A stretch of 64,000 nucleotides of DNA, taken from NCBI RefSeq assembly GCF_003076275.1, contig NZ_CP029064.1, forward strand, positions 1,250,501 to 1,314,500, read 5' to 3'. Within the stretch, counting starts at the first letter, position 1. Each line of letters begins with the position of its first letter. The DNA is from Microbulbifer sp. A4B17 (lineage in GTDB: Bacteria; Pseudomonadota; Gammaproteobacteria; Pseudomonadales; Cellvibrionaceae). Made by a program: the position numbers and the translations under genes. Below, in pieces: positions 55,703 through 63,889 of the stretch. The notes below the pieces were generated by a model. It did no database searches. It saw only the letters and a program-made list of their open reading frames with translations, and was not told the DNA's origin.

Positions 55703-56277
55703 TATTTCGACTCGGTACTTCGGATATGTGCCATAGCTTTTGATGTCTCTTTGGGAAATTTATCAACTGCTAGGTTCCACCACTCTTGTTCAGTATTAAT
55801 TTTTTTATCATGGGCCAATTCGTCTACTATATCAATAAGTTCTGGCTTGTTAATCAGATTGGGCACCGGTCCCTGAATTAACTGCAAAAGTATATTGAGA
55901 CAATATTTGTATCCTTCATGCTTCACATAAGCAACATATGAATCTCCACCTCTACCTAGTTGAGGGATACCATATATGTCTGTTAAATTCTGTAAAATTT
56001 CTGATGAATTATTCATGTAAGAGATTGGGGAGGCAGCACCTAGTGCAGGGCGTGCGGGGCGCCCTGCATCACCGCCATCACCGCCTCTGGCGTAGGCATA
56101 GGATACAGGCGAATCATGTTGCACAGTTTCAATTTTTGCATCCCCACCACTCCCGCCATTTCCATATCCCGGAGTACCGCCCCGACCACCATTGCCTCCT
56201 TCAGCAATTCCTGGGCATCCAATAATTTCTGCGTTACCTCCATTTCCACCACGAGAAGGCTTTTTGATGTCAGCCAT
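55702..56277 (-). CDS. Cassette gene, glycine-rich repeat protein
   Basis: A 191-residue protein. The first half is Gly-rich with repeats such as GGNGGNAEIIG, AEGGNGGRGGTPG, GGSGGDAKIET and ARGGDGGDAG, which can form a bundle of glycine-rich helices or strands. The C-terminal half is an ordinary helical domain (NILLQLIQGPVPNLINKPELIDIVDELAHDKK...WWNLAVDKFP). ATG 56277 overlaps the stop of the membrane protein gene (ATGGCTGA), with AGGAGG upstream, so the two are coupled. Family not recognised. Confidence 0.65.
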   Translation of the reverse strand: MADIKKPSRGGNGGNAEIIGCPGIAEGGNGGRGGTPGYGNGGSGGDAKIETVQHDSPVSYAYARGGDGGDAGRPARPALGAASPISYMNNSSEILQNLTDIYGIPQLGRGGDSYVAYVKHEGYKYCLNILLQLIQGPVPNLINKPELIDIVDELAHDKKINTEQEWWNLAVDKFPKETSKAMAHIRSTESK

Positions 56278-56689
56278 TTCCTCCATCACCTCCTATAGCC
56301 TTACCTTTGCCGATTACTTTAGCATTCCCACCGTTTCCTCCTGGTCCAAATGAACCGGAACTGCCTCCTTTCCCTCCTCGAGCTTCTCCATCTCCGATGA
56401 CTTCAGCATTTCCTCCTAGCCCACCACTTAAAGTAGATCTATCAACTGACAAAAGAACTCGACTCAATACGATGCCAATTAGAACAACACCAATAAAAGC
56501 TATGGCCACGCCGAGGCTATTTGAAGAAAATTCATTTCCAAAAAGATTAAACTTAACCTCTGCTAAACTTTCATTGAAGAAAGCTAAATAGATTCCACCA
56601 ATCACACATAATGAACTTATAAGCGTTGCTAAATAAGTTGTCTTAGCAATTAAGGCTGATTTTGATTGTTGTTTTGAAGAAAAAGCCAT
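56270..56689 (-). CDS. Cassette gene, membrane protein with glycine-rich tail
   Basis: A 139-residue protein. Two helices (about 17-36, TTYLATLISSLCVIGGIYLAFF, and 57-80, LGVAIAFIGVVLIGIVLSRVLL) anchor it; the rest is a Gly-rich tail with units GGLGGNAEVIGDGEARGGKGG and GGNGGNAKVIGKGKAIGGDGG. The same GGxGGNAxxIG unit occurs in the following gene, which suggests the tails interact. The pair forms one cassette of about 1 kb. Confidence 0.65.
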   Translation of the reverse strand: MAFSSKQQSKSALIAKTTYLATLISSLCVIGGIYLAFFNESLAEVKFNLFGNEFSSNSLGVAIAFIGVVLIGIVLSRVLLSVDRSTLSGGLGGNAEVIGDGEARGGKGGSSGSFGPGGNGGNAKVIGKGKAIGGDGGNG

Positions 56690-56740
56690 TCTTATTTTCC
56701 TTAATTCTCTTTTCGATGTCTGTCGCTCTCAAGCACTTGA

Positions 56741-56803
56741 GTCTAACGCTTAAATAAGGCTGTTTCTGGACACCCATCAAAGGTAGAGCTTAAGGCGTTA
56801 CAA
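56741..56803 (-). other. attC site
   Basis: Minus strand: TTGTAAC-GCCTTAAGCTC ... GCCTTATTTAAGCGTTAGAC. The arms GCCTTAAGC/TTTAAGC pair and both cores are near-canonical. Confidence 0.85.
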
Positions 56804-56876
56804 CTGTTGACACAATACTGAAACCACAATAAAAATACTGGATATTAAAACAGTTAAATCCATACCCGATGACCCA

Positions 56877-57952
56877 GCCTCGCCGCTCACAGATCATCAC
56901 TTGATGCGACTCCGTACTATCCCTGCGTCTCCCGCTGTGTACGCCGGGCGTTCCTTTGTGGAAGAGATACTCAATTAGGACGGGATTATGAGCACCGGCG
57001 CCAGTGGATTGAGACTGGGATGCAAAAGCTAGCTGCTATCTTTGCGTTGGATATCGCTGCCTATGCGGTAATGAGTAATCACTACCATGTGGTGCTCTAT
57101 ATTGATGCTAAAGCGGCCAGAACTTGGTCTGATACTGAGGTCATTTTCCGCTGGCAGGAGCTATTTAAAGCTTCTAATTTGTCAGGGTGCCTCTCTGGAT
57201 TGCAGTGAAAAGAACAAGCTTAAGGAGCTGATTGAGCTGTGGCGAGAGTGATTAATGGATATCAGTTGGTTTGTGCGCTGCCTAAATGAATTTATTACTC
57301 GCCAAGCAAATGAAGAAGACCGCTGTACTGGCCGTTTTTGGGACGGCCGTTTCAAGTCTCAGGCGCTATTGGGTGAAAGAGCCTTGGCTGCCTGCATGGC
57401 CTATGTCGATCTCAATCCTATCCGTGCCGATATTGCAAAAAAACCGGAGGACTCCGATCACACATCCATTCAGCAGCGTGTTCGCGCTGTGATCTCAGGT
57501 GAGCAGCCCAAAGAGCTACTACCGCTTGTGGGCGGCGAGCGCCTTAATATGCCGAAAGGGTTGCCCTTTCAATTGGATCACTATTTGGCGTTAGTAGACT
57601 GGAGTGGCCGGCATTTAGACCCGAAAAAACGCGGTGCCATTTCTCAAAATGCGCCCCCTATCCTTGAGCGGCTGGGAATCTCAACAAAACACTGGCTCTA
57701 TCTTAATCGGAACTTTGAAAGCCGCTTTAAAGGCCTGGTGGGATCAGCAGAGGCCGTACGGCAAGCCCTTCCTAATCCCCACCCCGCCTTTCGATACTAT
57801 TCCTTCCGATTTGGCTAAAATCGCGCAATTTTCAAACCTAAAGCATAATTTTTTAGTATTTCACCTTGCCCTATACTTGATCAGGAGAAATGGCCGTCAA
57901 GGTGGAAGGCCTGTACTTTTTCCTGTGTCATATTTCAATCGATGGGTGTCCT
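56877..57952 (+). pseudogene. REP-associated Y1 transposase, fullest copy, frameshifted
   Basis: Starting MTQPRRSQI and, after a frameshift near 56910, reading RLR.../YPCVSRCVRRAFLCG, then MQKLAAIFALDIAAYAVMSNHYHVVLYI with the HUH motif (HYH), it matches RAYT-type transposases of the Y1 superfamily. The second half, WFVRCLNEFITRQANEEDRCTGRFWDGRFKSQALLGERAL...YVDLNPIRADIAK, is clear. A stop near 57205 and other shifts make it inactive. It lies between an attC (left) and the 3' end of the gene at 57972, and its right end is GGGTGTCCTAGTGTTGTT. Confidence 0.8.
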
Positions 57953-57971
57953 AGTGTTGTTATTAGGTGCT

Positions 57972-58766
57972 TTAACACAAACTCTCCGAGTATAACCCTA
58001 TTATTTCTTTAGACTCTTCTTTGGCGAATTCTAAGCACCATTTTTCACCAATTGTTCTCACCATGTCCGCAACAAATGAAGCCACATATGAAAGAACTAG
58101 ACTTGCAAGTGCCTCATGTAACTCTTTGCCTTGAATTCTAGAGTGGACTATGGCGTTTATCGCCGAAGGTGTAGAGTGAGTATTAGTTGATAGTATTTTG
58201 TGGATACCATTGAACGTATCCAAATCCAGCCCTCTACATTCGGATATTTCGGTTTGATTCATATCCGAGCACTTACGACCTTTGAGAATCTGCCTTTGAA
58301 CCTCAGGCAAAAGGGATTTAAATTTTGCGCTTTCTTTAATTGTACCTTTCAGCTTATCGTATTTTTCTTGGAGCAAATCCAAACCTTGTTCTTCGGCACC
58401 TATAAACTTCGCGATCTGCATTGTAGATTTCTCATCATGAAAATCATAAAGATAGAATCGAAAGTCTGACACCTCTGTATCAATGCTCTCTATACAGTAA
58501 TACCAATGTAGGTTAGCAGCTTCAATAAGATTTCTAGAAATCGAACAGAAAGACGGGAAATCGAATAGCTCTTCTGCATCGGTAAACCTTGAGCCAGGAA
58601 GTACTCTTAATAGTGACATGCATTCCGGAACAACTTTAGCCAAATAGTACGTTGATATCTTCTTCTTTCTGTCTTCTGTTTGAACACCATCAAATTGCTG
58701 AGACAAGGCGTATGCTATCTCAGTTATAAAATCGAAATCATCTATTAATTCTTGAAGGCTACTCAT
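57972..58766 (-). CDS. Cassette gene, DUF5677-like protein
   Basis: A 264-residue helical protein. The motif FPSFCSISRNLIEAANLHWYYC, with a conserved RxxxEa pattern in a helix pair, resembles DUF5677/HEPN-like helical proteins. LDLDTFNGIHKILSTNTHSTPSAI gives a conserved 'StHSt' block typical of that group, and a final long helix follows (ALASLVLSYVASFVADMVRTIG). The family's function is not known; some members lie in defence islands. It ends 12 bp inside a core TTATTAGG-like site that is interrupted by the RAYT repeat. Confidence 0.6.
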   Translation of the reverse strand: MSSLQELIDDFDFITEIAYALSQQFDGVQTEDRKKKISTYYLAKVVPECMSLLRVLPGSRFTDAEELFDFPSFCSISRNLIEAANLHWYYCIESIDTEVSDFRFYLYDFHDEKSTMQIAKFIGAEEQGLDLLQEKYDKLKGTIKESAKFKSLLPEVQRQILKGRKCSDMNQTEISECRGLDLDTFNGIHKILSTNTHSTPSAINAIVHSRIQGKELHEALASLVLSYVASFVADMVRTIGEKWCLEFAKEESKEIIGLYSESLC

Positions 58767-58777
58767 AATTCAGATGA

Positions 58778-58896
58778 CACCTAAAGCCGCGCTCAGGGGC
58801 GACTTAGTTTATGTGCTTTTTGCGCGAAAGTGGGAGCGTAGCGAGCGCGCAAAAAGTGCGCAAAGTAAGCTGTTCCCTTGCAGCGCTTTGTTATAC
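58778..58896 (-). other. attC site (long)
   Basis: Minus strand: GTATAAC-AAAGCGCTGC ... GAGCGCGGCTTTAGGTG. Strong internal pairing (TTTTTGCGCGC/GCGCAAAAA). The next gene's stop codon lies in R''. R' is degenerate (CTTTAGGTG). Confidence 0.85.
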
Positions 58897-59742
58897 GATT
58901 TTTCCGTGGCACTCTTTAAATCTCCTGCCACTACCACAGTGACACGGGGAGTTTCTCGGCATGTTTTCAGGTGGAGTCAGATCAATTTCATCCAGCATGG
59001 AAAGTAGTTCTTCAGCAGAAACTGCCTCACCAATCATGACTTGAGTTAAACTCCGCATATGCACCAGCAGCTCTGCCACTATCTGTGATTCGACGAAGCT
59101 TTTTGTTTCACCGTTGCTGCCAGTTGCATTAAACATTACTCCGCTACTATTTTGCTCCAAAGCATCAATTGCGGATTGGTGATAATGGCTAATAGGGGCA
59201 TGCTTGCTTACGACAATGCCAATAATTTTATTGTCTGAAGCCCTGAATAGGGCACCACCAGAATTTCCTGAGTTAAATGCCCCATTAACTATCAGATGTT
59301 TTTTTATTCCGTTAGTCGTTTTGTGAGAGGCAAAACCCGCCAAATAACCAACAGATAGCAATGGAGCTGGCCCATTATACCCAAGTGGGTAGCCCCAAGT
59401 TGTCACGGATTCACCGACATTGAGGCTAACATCCCTAGCGATGGCCAACCCCCCAGGCTGCGCGATAGATGGCCTTAAAATTGCTAAATCACGATCAGCG
59501 TCTATCCAAAATTGGGAAACCCGAATTTGTTCTCCAAAAGCAGATACCGCAATTATCTGGCTTTCTATGCAACCTCTTACGACGTGTTCATTGGTTACAA
59601 TAAGGCCGTTATCCAACAAAAAACCAGACCCCTTTGAGCCAGTGGCAGGGCAAACAATCATATAGACGGAATTCACTGAAGAGCGACCGATCTCACCTAC
59701 AGCATCCAAAGTCCATTGTGTTGATATCGGTATATCGTTCAA
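58891..59742 (-). CDS. Cassette gene, trypsin-like serine protease with SEC-C motif
   Basis: A 283-residue cytosolic-looking protease (no signal peptide). The catalytic triad is visible: His in VTNEHVVRG (about 53), Asp in DADRDLAILR (about 85), Ser in GNSGGALF (about 161). A helical linker follows, and the C terminus is a SEC-C zinc motif (SPCHCGSGRRFKECHG), known from SecA and many other proteins. TTG start at 59742 with GGAG upstream. A protease plus SEC-C, with no signal peptide, is an unusual cassette cargo; it may cut a specific host or phage protein. Confidence 0.85.
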   Translation of the reverse strand: MNDIPISTQWTLDAVGEIGRSSVNSVYMIVCPATGSKGSGFLLDNGLIVTNEHVVRGCIESQIIAVSAFGEQIRVSQFWIDADRDLAILRPSIAQPGGLAIARDVSLNVGESVTTWGYPLGYNGPAPLLSVGYLAGFASHKTTNGIKKHLIVNGAFNSGNSGGALFRASDNKIIGIVVSKHAPISHYHQSAIDALEQNSSGVMFNATGSNGETKSFVESQIVAELLVHMRSLTQVMIGEAVSAEELLSMLDEIDLTPPENMPRNSPCHCGSGRRFKECHGKIV

Positions 59743-59759
59743 GCATTACTCCATTTCGT

Positions 59760-59844
59760 ATAACGCCCGCTTAAGCGGACTATAATGTGTAGCGAAGCGG
59801 AACTGAACCAACTGTTTTAGTTCCGTTTAAAGCGCTTGTTAGCT
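59760..59844 (-). other. attC site with canonical cores
   Basis: Minus strand: GCTAAC-AAGCGCTTTAAACGG ... CCGCTTAAGCGGGCGTTATACG. The arms AAGCG(C)/(G)CGCTT pair, and TTCCG/CGGAA pair in the core. Confidence 0.9.
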
Positions 59845-59850
59845 GTGTGG

Positions 59851-60717
59851 CTATGGGATATCAAATATTGCTTGCCAGTCACCAGGGCTGCCGCCATGGT
59901 AAATACTTTCATCATCTTCAAATTCTTCGTCGTTGTCCCATGCTCCAATATAATCTTCGGTTTGTCCCTCTGTCATAGTACACCTTAGGTTTGAAGGGTA
60001 AGGTCCTTTGCGCCTTATGTAATCAAGGCGACATGAATCATAACGGTCGTAGAACTCGATTCCTTCGATGTTAACATGAACAATTTTATCTATATCAGTG
60101 TGATGTACAATAAAGTCTTTGGGATCCGCATTTTTCTTAACTGAGGATTCCAGTAAAACCGAGTTAAAATGAGCGAGTTCAGCTAATATTGTGCAAATTT
60201 TATTTACATCGTAACTATTTTCTAGGTTTGCATCTCCACTTGCAGGTGCCCTGTATGAAATTAATTCCCTTTGTGCTTTAAGAAGCTTACATAAGTCTTT
60301 TAGCTCTTGAGCTTCAGCTTTATTAAAGAGGGCTAGCCAATCGCTAGCTAAATTAATCGCTTTCGTGTGGGAGATTTCAATCAATTTCCCTTCATCCCAA
60401 TGCTGGCCTGGTAATGTATAGACTACACATCTCAGCAATGATAAAACCGCATAATACTCAATATATGGCTTTACAATTCTCATGTTCTTTTTTTCTGCGT
60501 ACTCCGCATTCTTTAGAAGAACAGTAGCATTTAAGATCATGTTTGTTGCAAAGTACGTTCGACAAGTCCACTCTGAATTTAAATCTTTATTCCAACCTTT
60601 AGTTACATCTGCATATTGCTTTAATATACGGTTGGATATCTTATCCAATTTTTTAACATCAGCGAGCTCTTCTAGCTCTCTAAAAGAATAATACCACTCT
60701 CTATTTTGGAAACTCAT
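59851..60717 (-). CDS. Cassette gene, hypothetical helical protein
   Basis: A 288-residue protein (MSFQNREWYYSFRELEELADVKKLDKISNRILKQYADV...). It is mostly helical (TCRTYFATNMILNATVLLKNAEYAEKKNMR, YAVLSLLRCVVYTLPGQHW) with an acidic C terminus (WDNDEEFEDDESIYHGG). Tight helices with YAVLSLLR are like HEPN-type domains, but no RxxxxH motif is clear. ATG 60717 has GGAG upstream. No function proposed. Confidence 0.6.
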   Translation of the reverse strand: MSFQNREWYYSFRELEELADVKKLDKISNRILKQYADVTKGWNKDLNSEWTCRTYFATNMILNATVLLKNAEYAEKKNMRIVKPYIEYYAVLSLLRCVVYTLPGQHWDEGKLIEISHTKAINLASDWLALFNKAEAQELKDLCKLLKAQRELISYRAPASGDANLENSYDVNKICTILAELAHFNSVLLESSVKKNADPKDFIVHHTDIDKIVHVNIEGIEFYDRYDSCRLDYIRRKGPYPSNLRCTMTEGQTEDYIGAWDNDEEFEDDESIYHGGSPGDWQAIFDIP

Positions 60718-60734
60718 CAATACTCCATGTAACA

Positions 60735-60817
60735 GTTAACGCCTACAGCACGGGCCGGAGCCGCAAAGCGGCGGAGGTCCAGCAAATACGTAGTATTTGC
60801 GATCGTGCCTGCACTTA
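60735..60817 (-). other. attC site split by the full-length group II intron
   Basis: Minus strand: GCCTAA (61539-61544, across the intron) then TAAGTGCAGGCACGATCG ... GCTGTAGGCGTTAAC. R' and R'' are near-canonical and the arms GTGCAGGCACG/CGTGCTGTAGGC pair. The intron lies exactly at R''. Confidence 0.85.
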
Positions 60818-61538
60818 GTACGCCCAGCATGGGCGTGAACTAATGGGGTGAAAGTCCCCTGTAGGAGGATCACCATTTAATGGATTCCATTAAATGCTAA
60901 CTACTAGCGAATGGCAACTGCAATGCCGCGAGGTCTTGTGGGGAGGAAGCCACTAGCAAAACTACGAGCTGACGAATAGAAACATCATATAAGGTTAGCC
61001 TGGAGGCGAGGTGGCCAAGGACACCGAAGCCATGTGATCTAACGGGTAGAGTAAATGATGCAGTTGTGTAGTGAAAGTTCACGTTCTTAGCTGGGGAGAT
61101 CTGTTTAGCTTGCTCCTGTGAAGCTGTCAGCGTGGCCGCTGACTCATAAGTAGGCCCACTCCGCTAGCCACCATCGCGGGGATCGACAAAAGTGGTGGAA
61201 CACAGCAGCGCCTCGGTCAGTAATGGTCAAGGTGATTAAACAGAAGTCAGCAGACGGCATAGTAGCCAAATGCCAAGATTAATACCTTGGACACGGTGAA
61301 GGCCTGAACCCAAAATCCATGAGTTAAAAGACAGGGCTAGCCTACCGATATGTTTCCAGTCGGATAAAGTTGAGGTAGCGCACTGCCATGATACTCAACT
61401 CAAATGAAGATTTGCTCGACACTGATTTTGTTACGTGATCGTTGGGTGGAAATTCATTACGGATAGGGAACCGCCCATTGCGGACCCGCATGATGGGTGG
61501 TGTGGGGGCCGGTAGCTAGAAACTACCGGCTACCCGAT
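60818..61538 (+). mobile_element. Group II intron, full-length, ORF-less, inserted in attC
   Basis: A 721-bp ribozyme. The 5' end GTACGCCC and GTGAAAGTCC begin domain I. Domain V (61470-61501) has 9-bp and 4-bp stems with a UG bulge and GACC loop, and a CGC-type catalytic triad with a G-U wobble. Domain VI (61504-61538) is a strong hairpin (GCCGGTAG/CTACCGGC) and ends in GAU. The flanks join as CACTTA-TTAGGC. No reverse transcriptase is encoded in domain IV, and none is found in the window, so mobility would need a protein from elsewhere. It runs opposite to the cassettes, as attC-targeting group IIC introns do. Confidence 0.85.
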
Positions 61539-61551
61539 TTAGGCGCAGAAT

Positions 61552-62313
61552 TTATTCCCAGTATTTAGAGTGTATGAAATTTCGCAGAGTGCTACTTTTT
61601 ATAGATATAATTTCTTTTTCACGCTCATACCACCCAACGAATATACCTGATAAACGGCACGCAAATCGAAGCTCATTTTCTGAATCTATACCTACAAGCT
61701 CAAGAACTGGACCACCGCTATTACCGCTAAAGCTGGGGGGTGTTACTCTCTTATTGTCGCTATCTACAGAATTTTTCTTACTGAAATGAAATACAAGAGG
61801 GTTTCGTATATGAGGTTTGGATTGATGATTTTTGACTGGCGCAGTAAAGCTTGTTCCTTGAATATATTTTTTAATCTTGTTGAGTCTTGGATTGATAATA
61901 TTCTTCTTTCCAGGGAAACCAATTAAAAAGTTTATCCCTGTTGATTCTGATTCAGTCCTATTGTTATCAATTGGTAAGGCTTTAATCTTCTCAATGCCAT
62001 TATTACTAAGCCAGTCAATGCTTAAATGGCTGACAGCTAAATCATCTTCTTCAGATATAGCAAAAGGCATCTTGTTTAGTGGTATAGAATGACTATTTAT
62101 GTTAACAATTAATAATTCTTCTGCATGCTCTTTTACAACATGAAGAGCGGTAACAAGGAAAAACTCACTCCTTTCCTGAACAATGAAACCAGTTCCAAGG
62201 AGCTGGGCAACTCCATTATGGTGAGGTTTTTCTGTATAAATAGGGACAAGAATATCACCCCACTTTTGTACCATTATATCTATATCACTTACGGAAGCTT
62301 TCACTTCTATCAT
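61552..62313 (-). CDS. Cassette gene, trypsin-like serine protease
   Basis: A 253-residue protease domain without a signal peptide. His in VTALHVV (about 58), Asp in SEEDDLAV (about 90) and Ser in SFSGNSGGPV (about 199) form the triad. It resembles stand-alone cytosolic trypsin-like proteins found in defence and effector systems. The stop codon lies 14 bp from the intron's right end, and the start follows an attC-like core. It shares the protease fold but little else with 58891-59742. Confidence 0.82.
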   Translation of the reverse strand: MIEVKASVSDIDIMVQKWGDILVPIYTEKPHHNGVAQLLGTGFIVQERSEFFLVTALHVVKEHAEELLIVNINSHSIPLNKMPFAISEEDDLAVSHLSIDWLSNNGIEKIKALPIDNNRTESESTGINFLIGFPGKKNIINPRLNKIKKYIQGTSFTAPVKNHQSKPHIRNPLVFHFSKKNSVDSDNKRVTPPSFSGNSGGPVLELVGIDSENELRFACRLSGIFVGWYEREKEIISIKSSTLRNFIHSKYWE

Positions 62314-62345
62314 ATTGATTCCATATTGGTGTTGATATGAGGAGC

Positions 62346-62398
62346 GCCTAACAGCTATACAGTAATCATTCTGACCACCATTATCCTGATTGTTATCT
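62346..62398 (-). other. attC-like site at the right end of the array
   Basis: Minus strand: GATAAC-AATCAGG ... TAGCTGTTAGGCGC. R' (GTTAGGC) is canonical, but arm pairing is weak, so it could also be an attI-derived core. Confidence 0.5.
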
Positions 62399-62621
62399 CA
62401 GAATCAATTTCTACGCCAAAGTCTATATTTTTATTTAAAACCATAGACTTAAAGCATCCTGATACGTCCGTGCAAACTGGAAAAACGATTACTTTGACTA
62501 CTATCCCAATTTTTACGCTAGTCCGTAACCCCTTTATTTCGTTATTGTTTTTGGGTTTATCTTCTTGTTCTCCAATATCACGGTCAATACGATCGTAAAT
62601 CCCTAAGCTAACACTCGCCAA
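62355..62621. other. Degenerate sequence, possible eroded cassette
   Basis: An 88-codon minus-strand frame exists but has no motif. The plus strand shows short blocks similar to 37805-37960 (CATTATCCTGATTGTTATCT; ACTACTATCCCAATTTTTA). This suggests a decayed repeat shared by both places rather than a real gene. Confidence 0.3.
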
Positions 62622-62663
62622 CTTTTACAGGCTGGTATTAGTTGGGGAGTGGTTAAGGTATCC

Positions 62664-62912
62664 AGGGTGCCTCTGAATCACTCTGTAATATCTCCGCGGA
62701 TCTTGAAGGCTAAAGATGTTAGGTGCTGTTCGCCGCGAATGGACGTAGCCCTTTGCAAGTGTTGCAACGCAGCAGATGTGGCCTTCAAGGATCGGCTTGA
62801 GGGGCTTCCATAACGATTCATTTCTTCTATGGTCTAGTCATTCCTGTGAAGCTACGCTCTTATTGAAACCACTCTGTAAGTTGAGGCATCACTGGGTTCT
62901 TCAGAGGCTCCT
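62664..62912. repeat. Possible small transposon remnant with inverted ends
   Basis: Left AGGGTGCCTCTGAATCACTC and right (as reverse complement) AGGAGCCTCTGAAGAACCC share GCCTCTGAA. Inside, GATCTTGAAGGC and GCCTTCAAGGATC form another pair. About 249 bp with no gene, so a MITE or IS remnant. Confidence 0.45.
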
Positions 62913-63616
62913 AAATCTCGCAGTAATATTCTGCAAGTGACTTTGGTCTATGGAGAGATCTTTTCTGTAGATATGTGGAGTACGTATTAAGTCGAAGCAT
63001 TGATGATCTATTGTTGTCTGAACTCCAGCGTGGGAGCGGTGGGTATATTAATCTAAACGGCCACTTTTATATGCAACCGAAATTTTCAATGCATGAGTAA
63101 CAAAAAATATAGGCACAAAAATAATCTTATTGAATTTTATTAGGATTGTTTTAGTGTCAAAGCCACGTAAAATCGATAGATATTTATTGGTATTTTGGCC
63201 GAGATTAAGAAGCCATCTAAAGGCAACAATCAAAGTCGCTCGGTTGAAGAGTATCGAGAATCCAAGAATTTTCTAAAGACCACCCCTTAAAAGGAGAACG
63301 GTAGCGTGAAGTAAGAATAAGTAAAAGGCGCTGACCCAAGGTGCTGGAACACCTGGGGCCAGCTAACCAAGTTGATAATCACAGTATCAAAGTGGCTATA
63401 TGCATAGTACGCTACAAACCCGCTCGTCTTCAATAAAGTGGAGCACAATCAGCGGCTTGGAGAGATTCCCCAAGCCCTGGGGGCGTTGCGTCTGCCTTTT
63501 CTTTTTCTATGCCTACCGTTCTCGCGCACCTCCTCGTAGTTACTCAAAAAATTTCTATTCAAGCTTTCCCATTATGGAAGGTCTATCCATGGTTTGAGTA
63601 TCAGTAGGAAACAAAT
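62913..63616. other. Non-coding interval upstream of csrA
   Basis: No gene is supported and no integron integrase fragment was recognised. A hairpin CCCAAGGTG/CACCTGGGG lies at about 63335-63357, followed by GCCAGCTAACCAAG; its role is unknown. Confidence 0.4.
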
Positions 63617-63805
63617 ATGTTGATCTTAAAGCGCCGCACAGGCGAGAACTTACGGATTGGAGCGAATGTCTCAATCACCGTATTGGAAGTTAAGGGCAAT
63701 CAGGTAAAGGTGGGAATACTTGCTCCCAAATCCCTGCCCGTACACCGCGAGGAGGTTTATAGGCGGATCAAAAGGAAAGGAAATATGGGCAGTGGAAATC
63801 GTTGA
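63617..63805 (+). CDS. csrA: Carbon storage regulator CsrA/RsmA
   Basis: A 62-residue RNA-binding regulator that binds GGA motifs in mRNA leaders. [51 protein letters not shown] covers all strands; the RNA-contact residues (RR near the N terminus and VHREEVY) are present. The ribosome-binding site is TAGGAAA. CsrA normally is a core gene near alaS or serV; its position here, beside an accessory array, suggests a paralogue or RsmA-like copy. The C terminus (KGNMGSGNR) is shorter and divergent from E. coli. Confidence 0.92.
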   Translation: MLILKRRTGENLRIGANVSITVLEVKGNQVKVGILAPKSLPVHREEVYRRIKRKGNMGSGNR

Positions 63806-63855
63806 GAATCTGATCGAGATTGTGGCGTGTCGCCATGAGCGGGTGGTGTTGCTAT

Positions 63856-63889
63856 GAAAGCGCTAACTGTTGATAGTTAGCGCTTTCAG
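63856..63889 (+). terminator. Hairpin downstream of csrA
   Basis: A perfect 13-bp stem GAAAGCGCTAACT/AGTTAGCGCTTTC with a 6-base loop. No T run follows, so it may be a weak terminator or an RNA-stability element. Confidence 0.6.

Noticed and set aside
55595-56591. Plus-strand frames opposite the glycine-rich pair (Pro/His-rich)
   Set aside because: They mirror the Gly codons of the real genes (GGN read as NCC) and have no supporting features.
63335-63357. Hairpin CCCAAGGTG/CACCTGGGG considered as a terminator or small RNA
   Set aside because: No T run and no gene upstream; kept only as a note in the non-coding interval.
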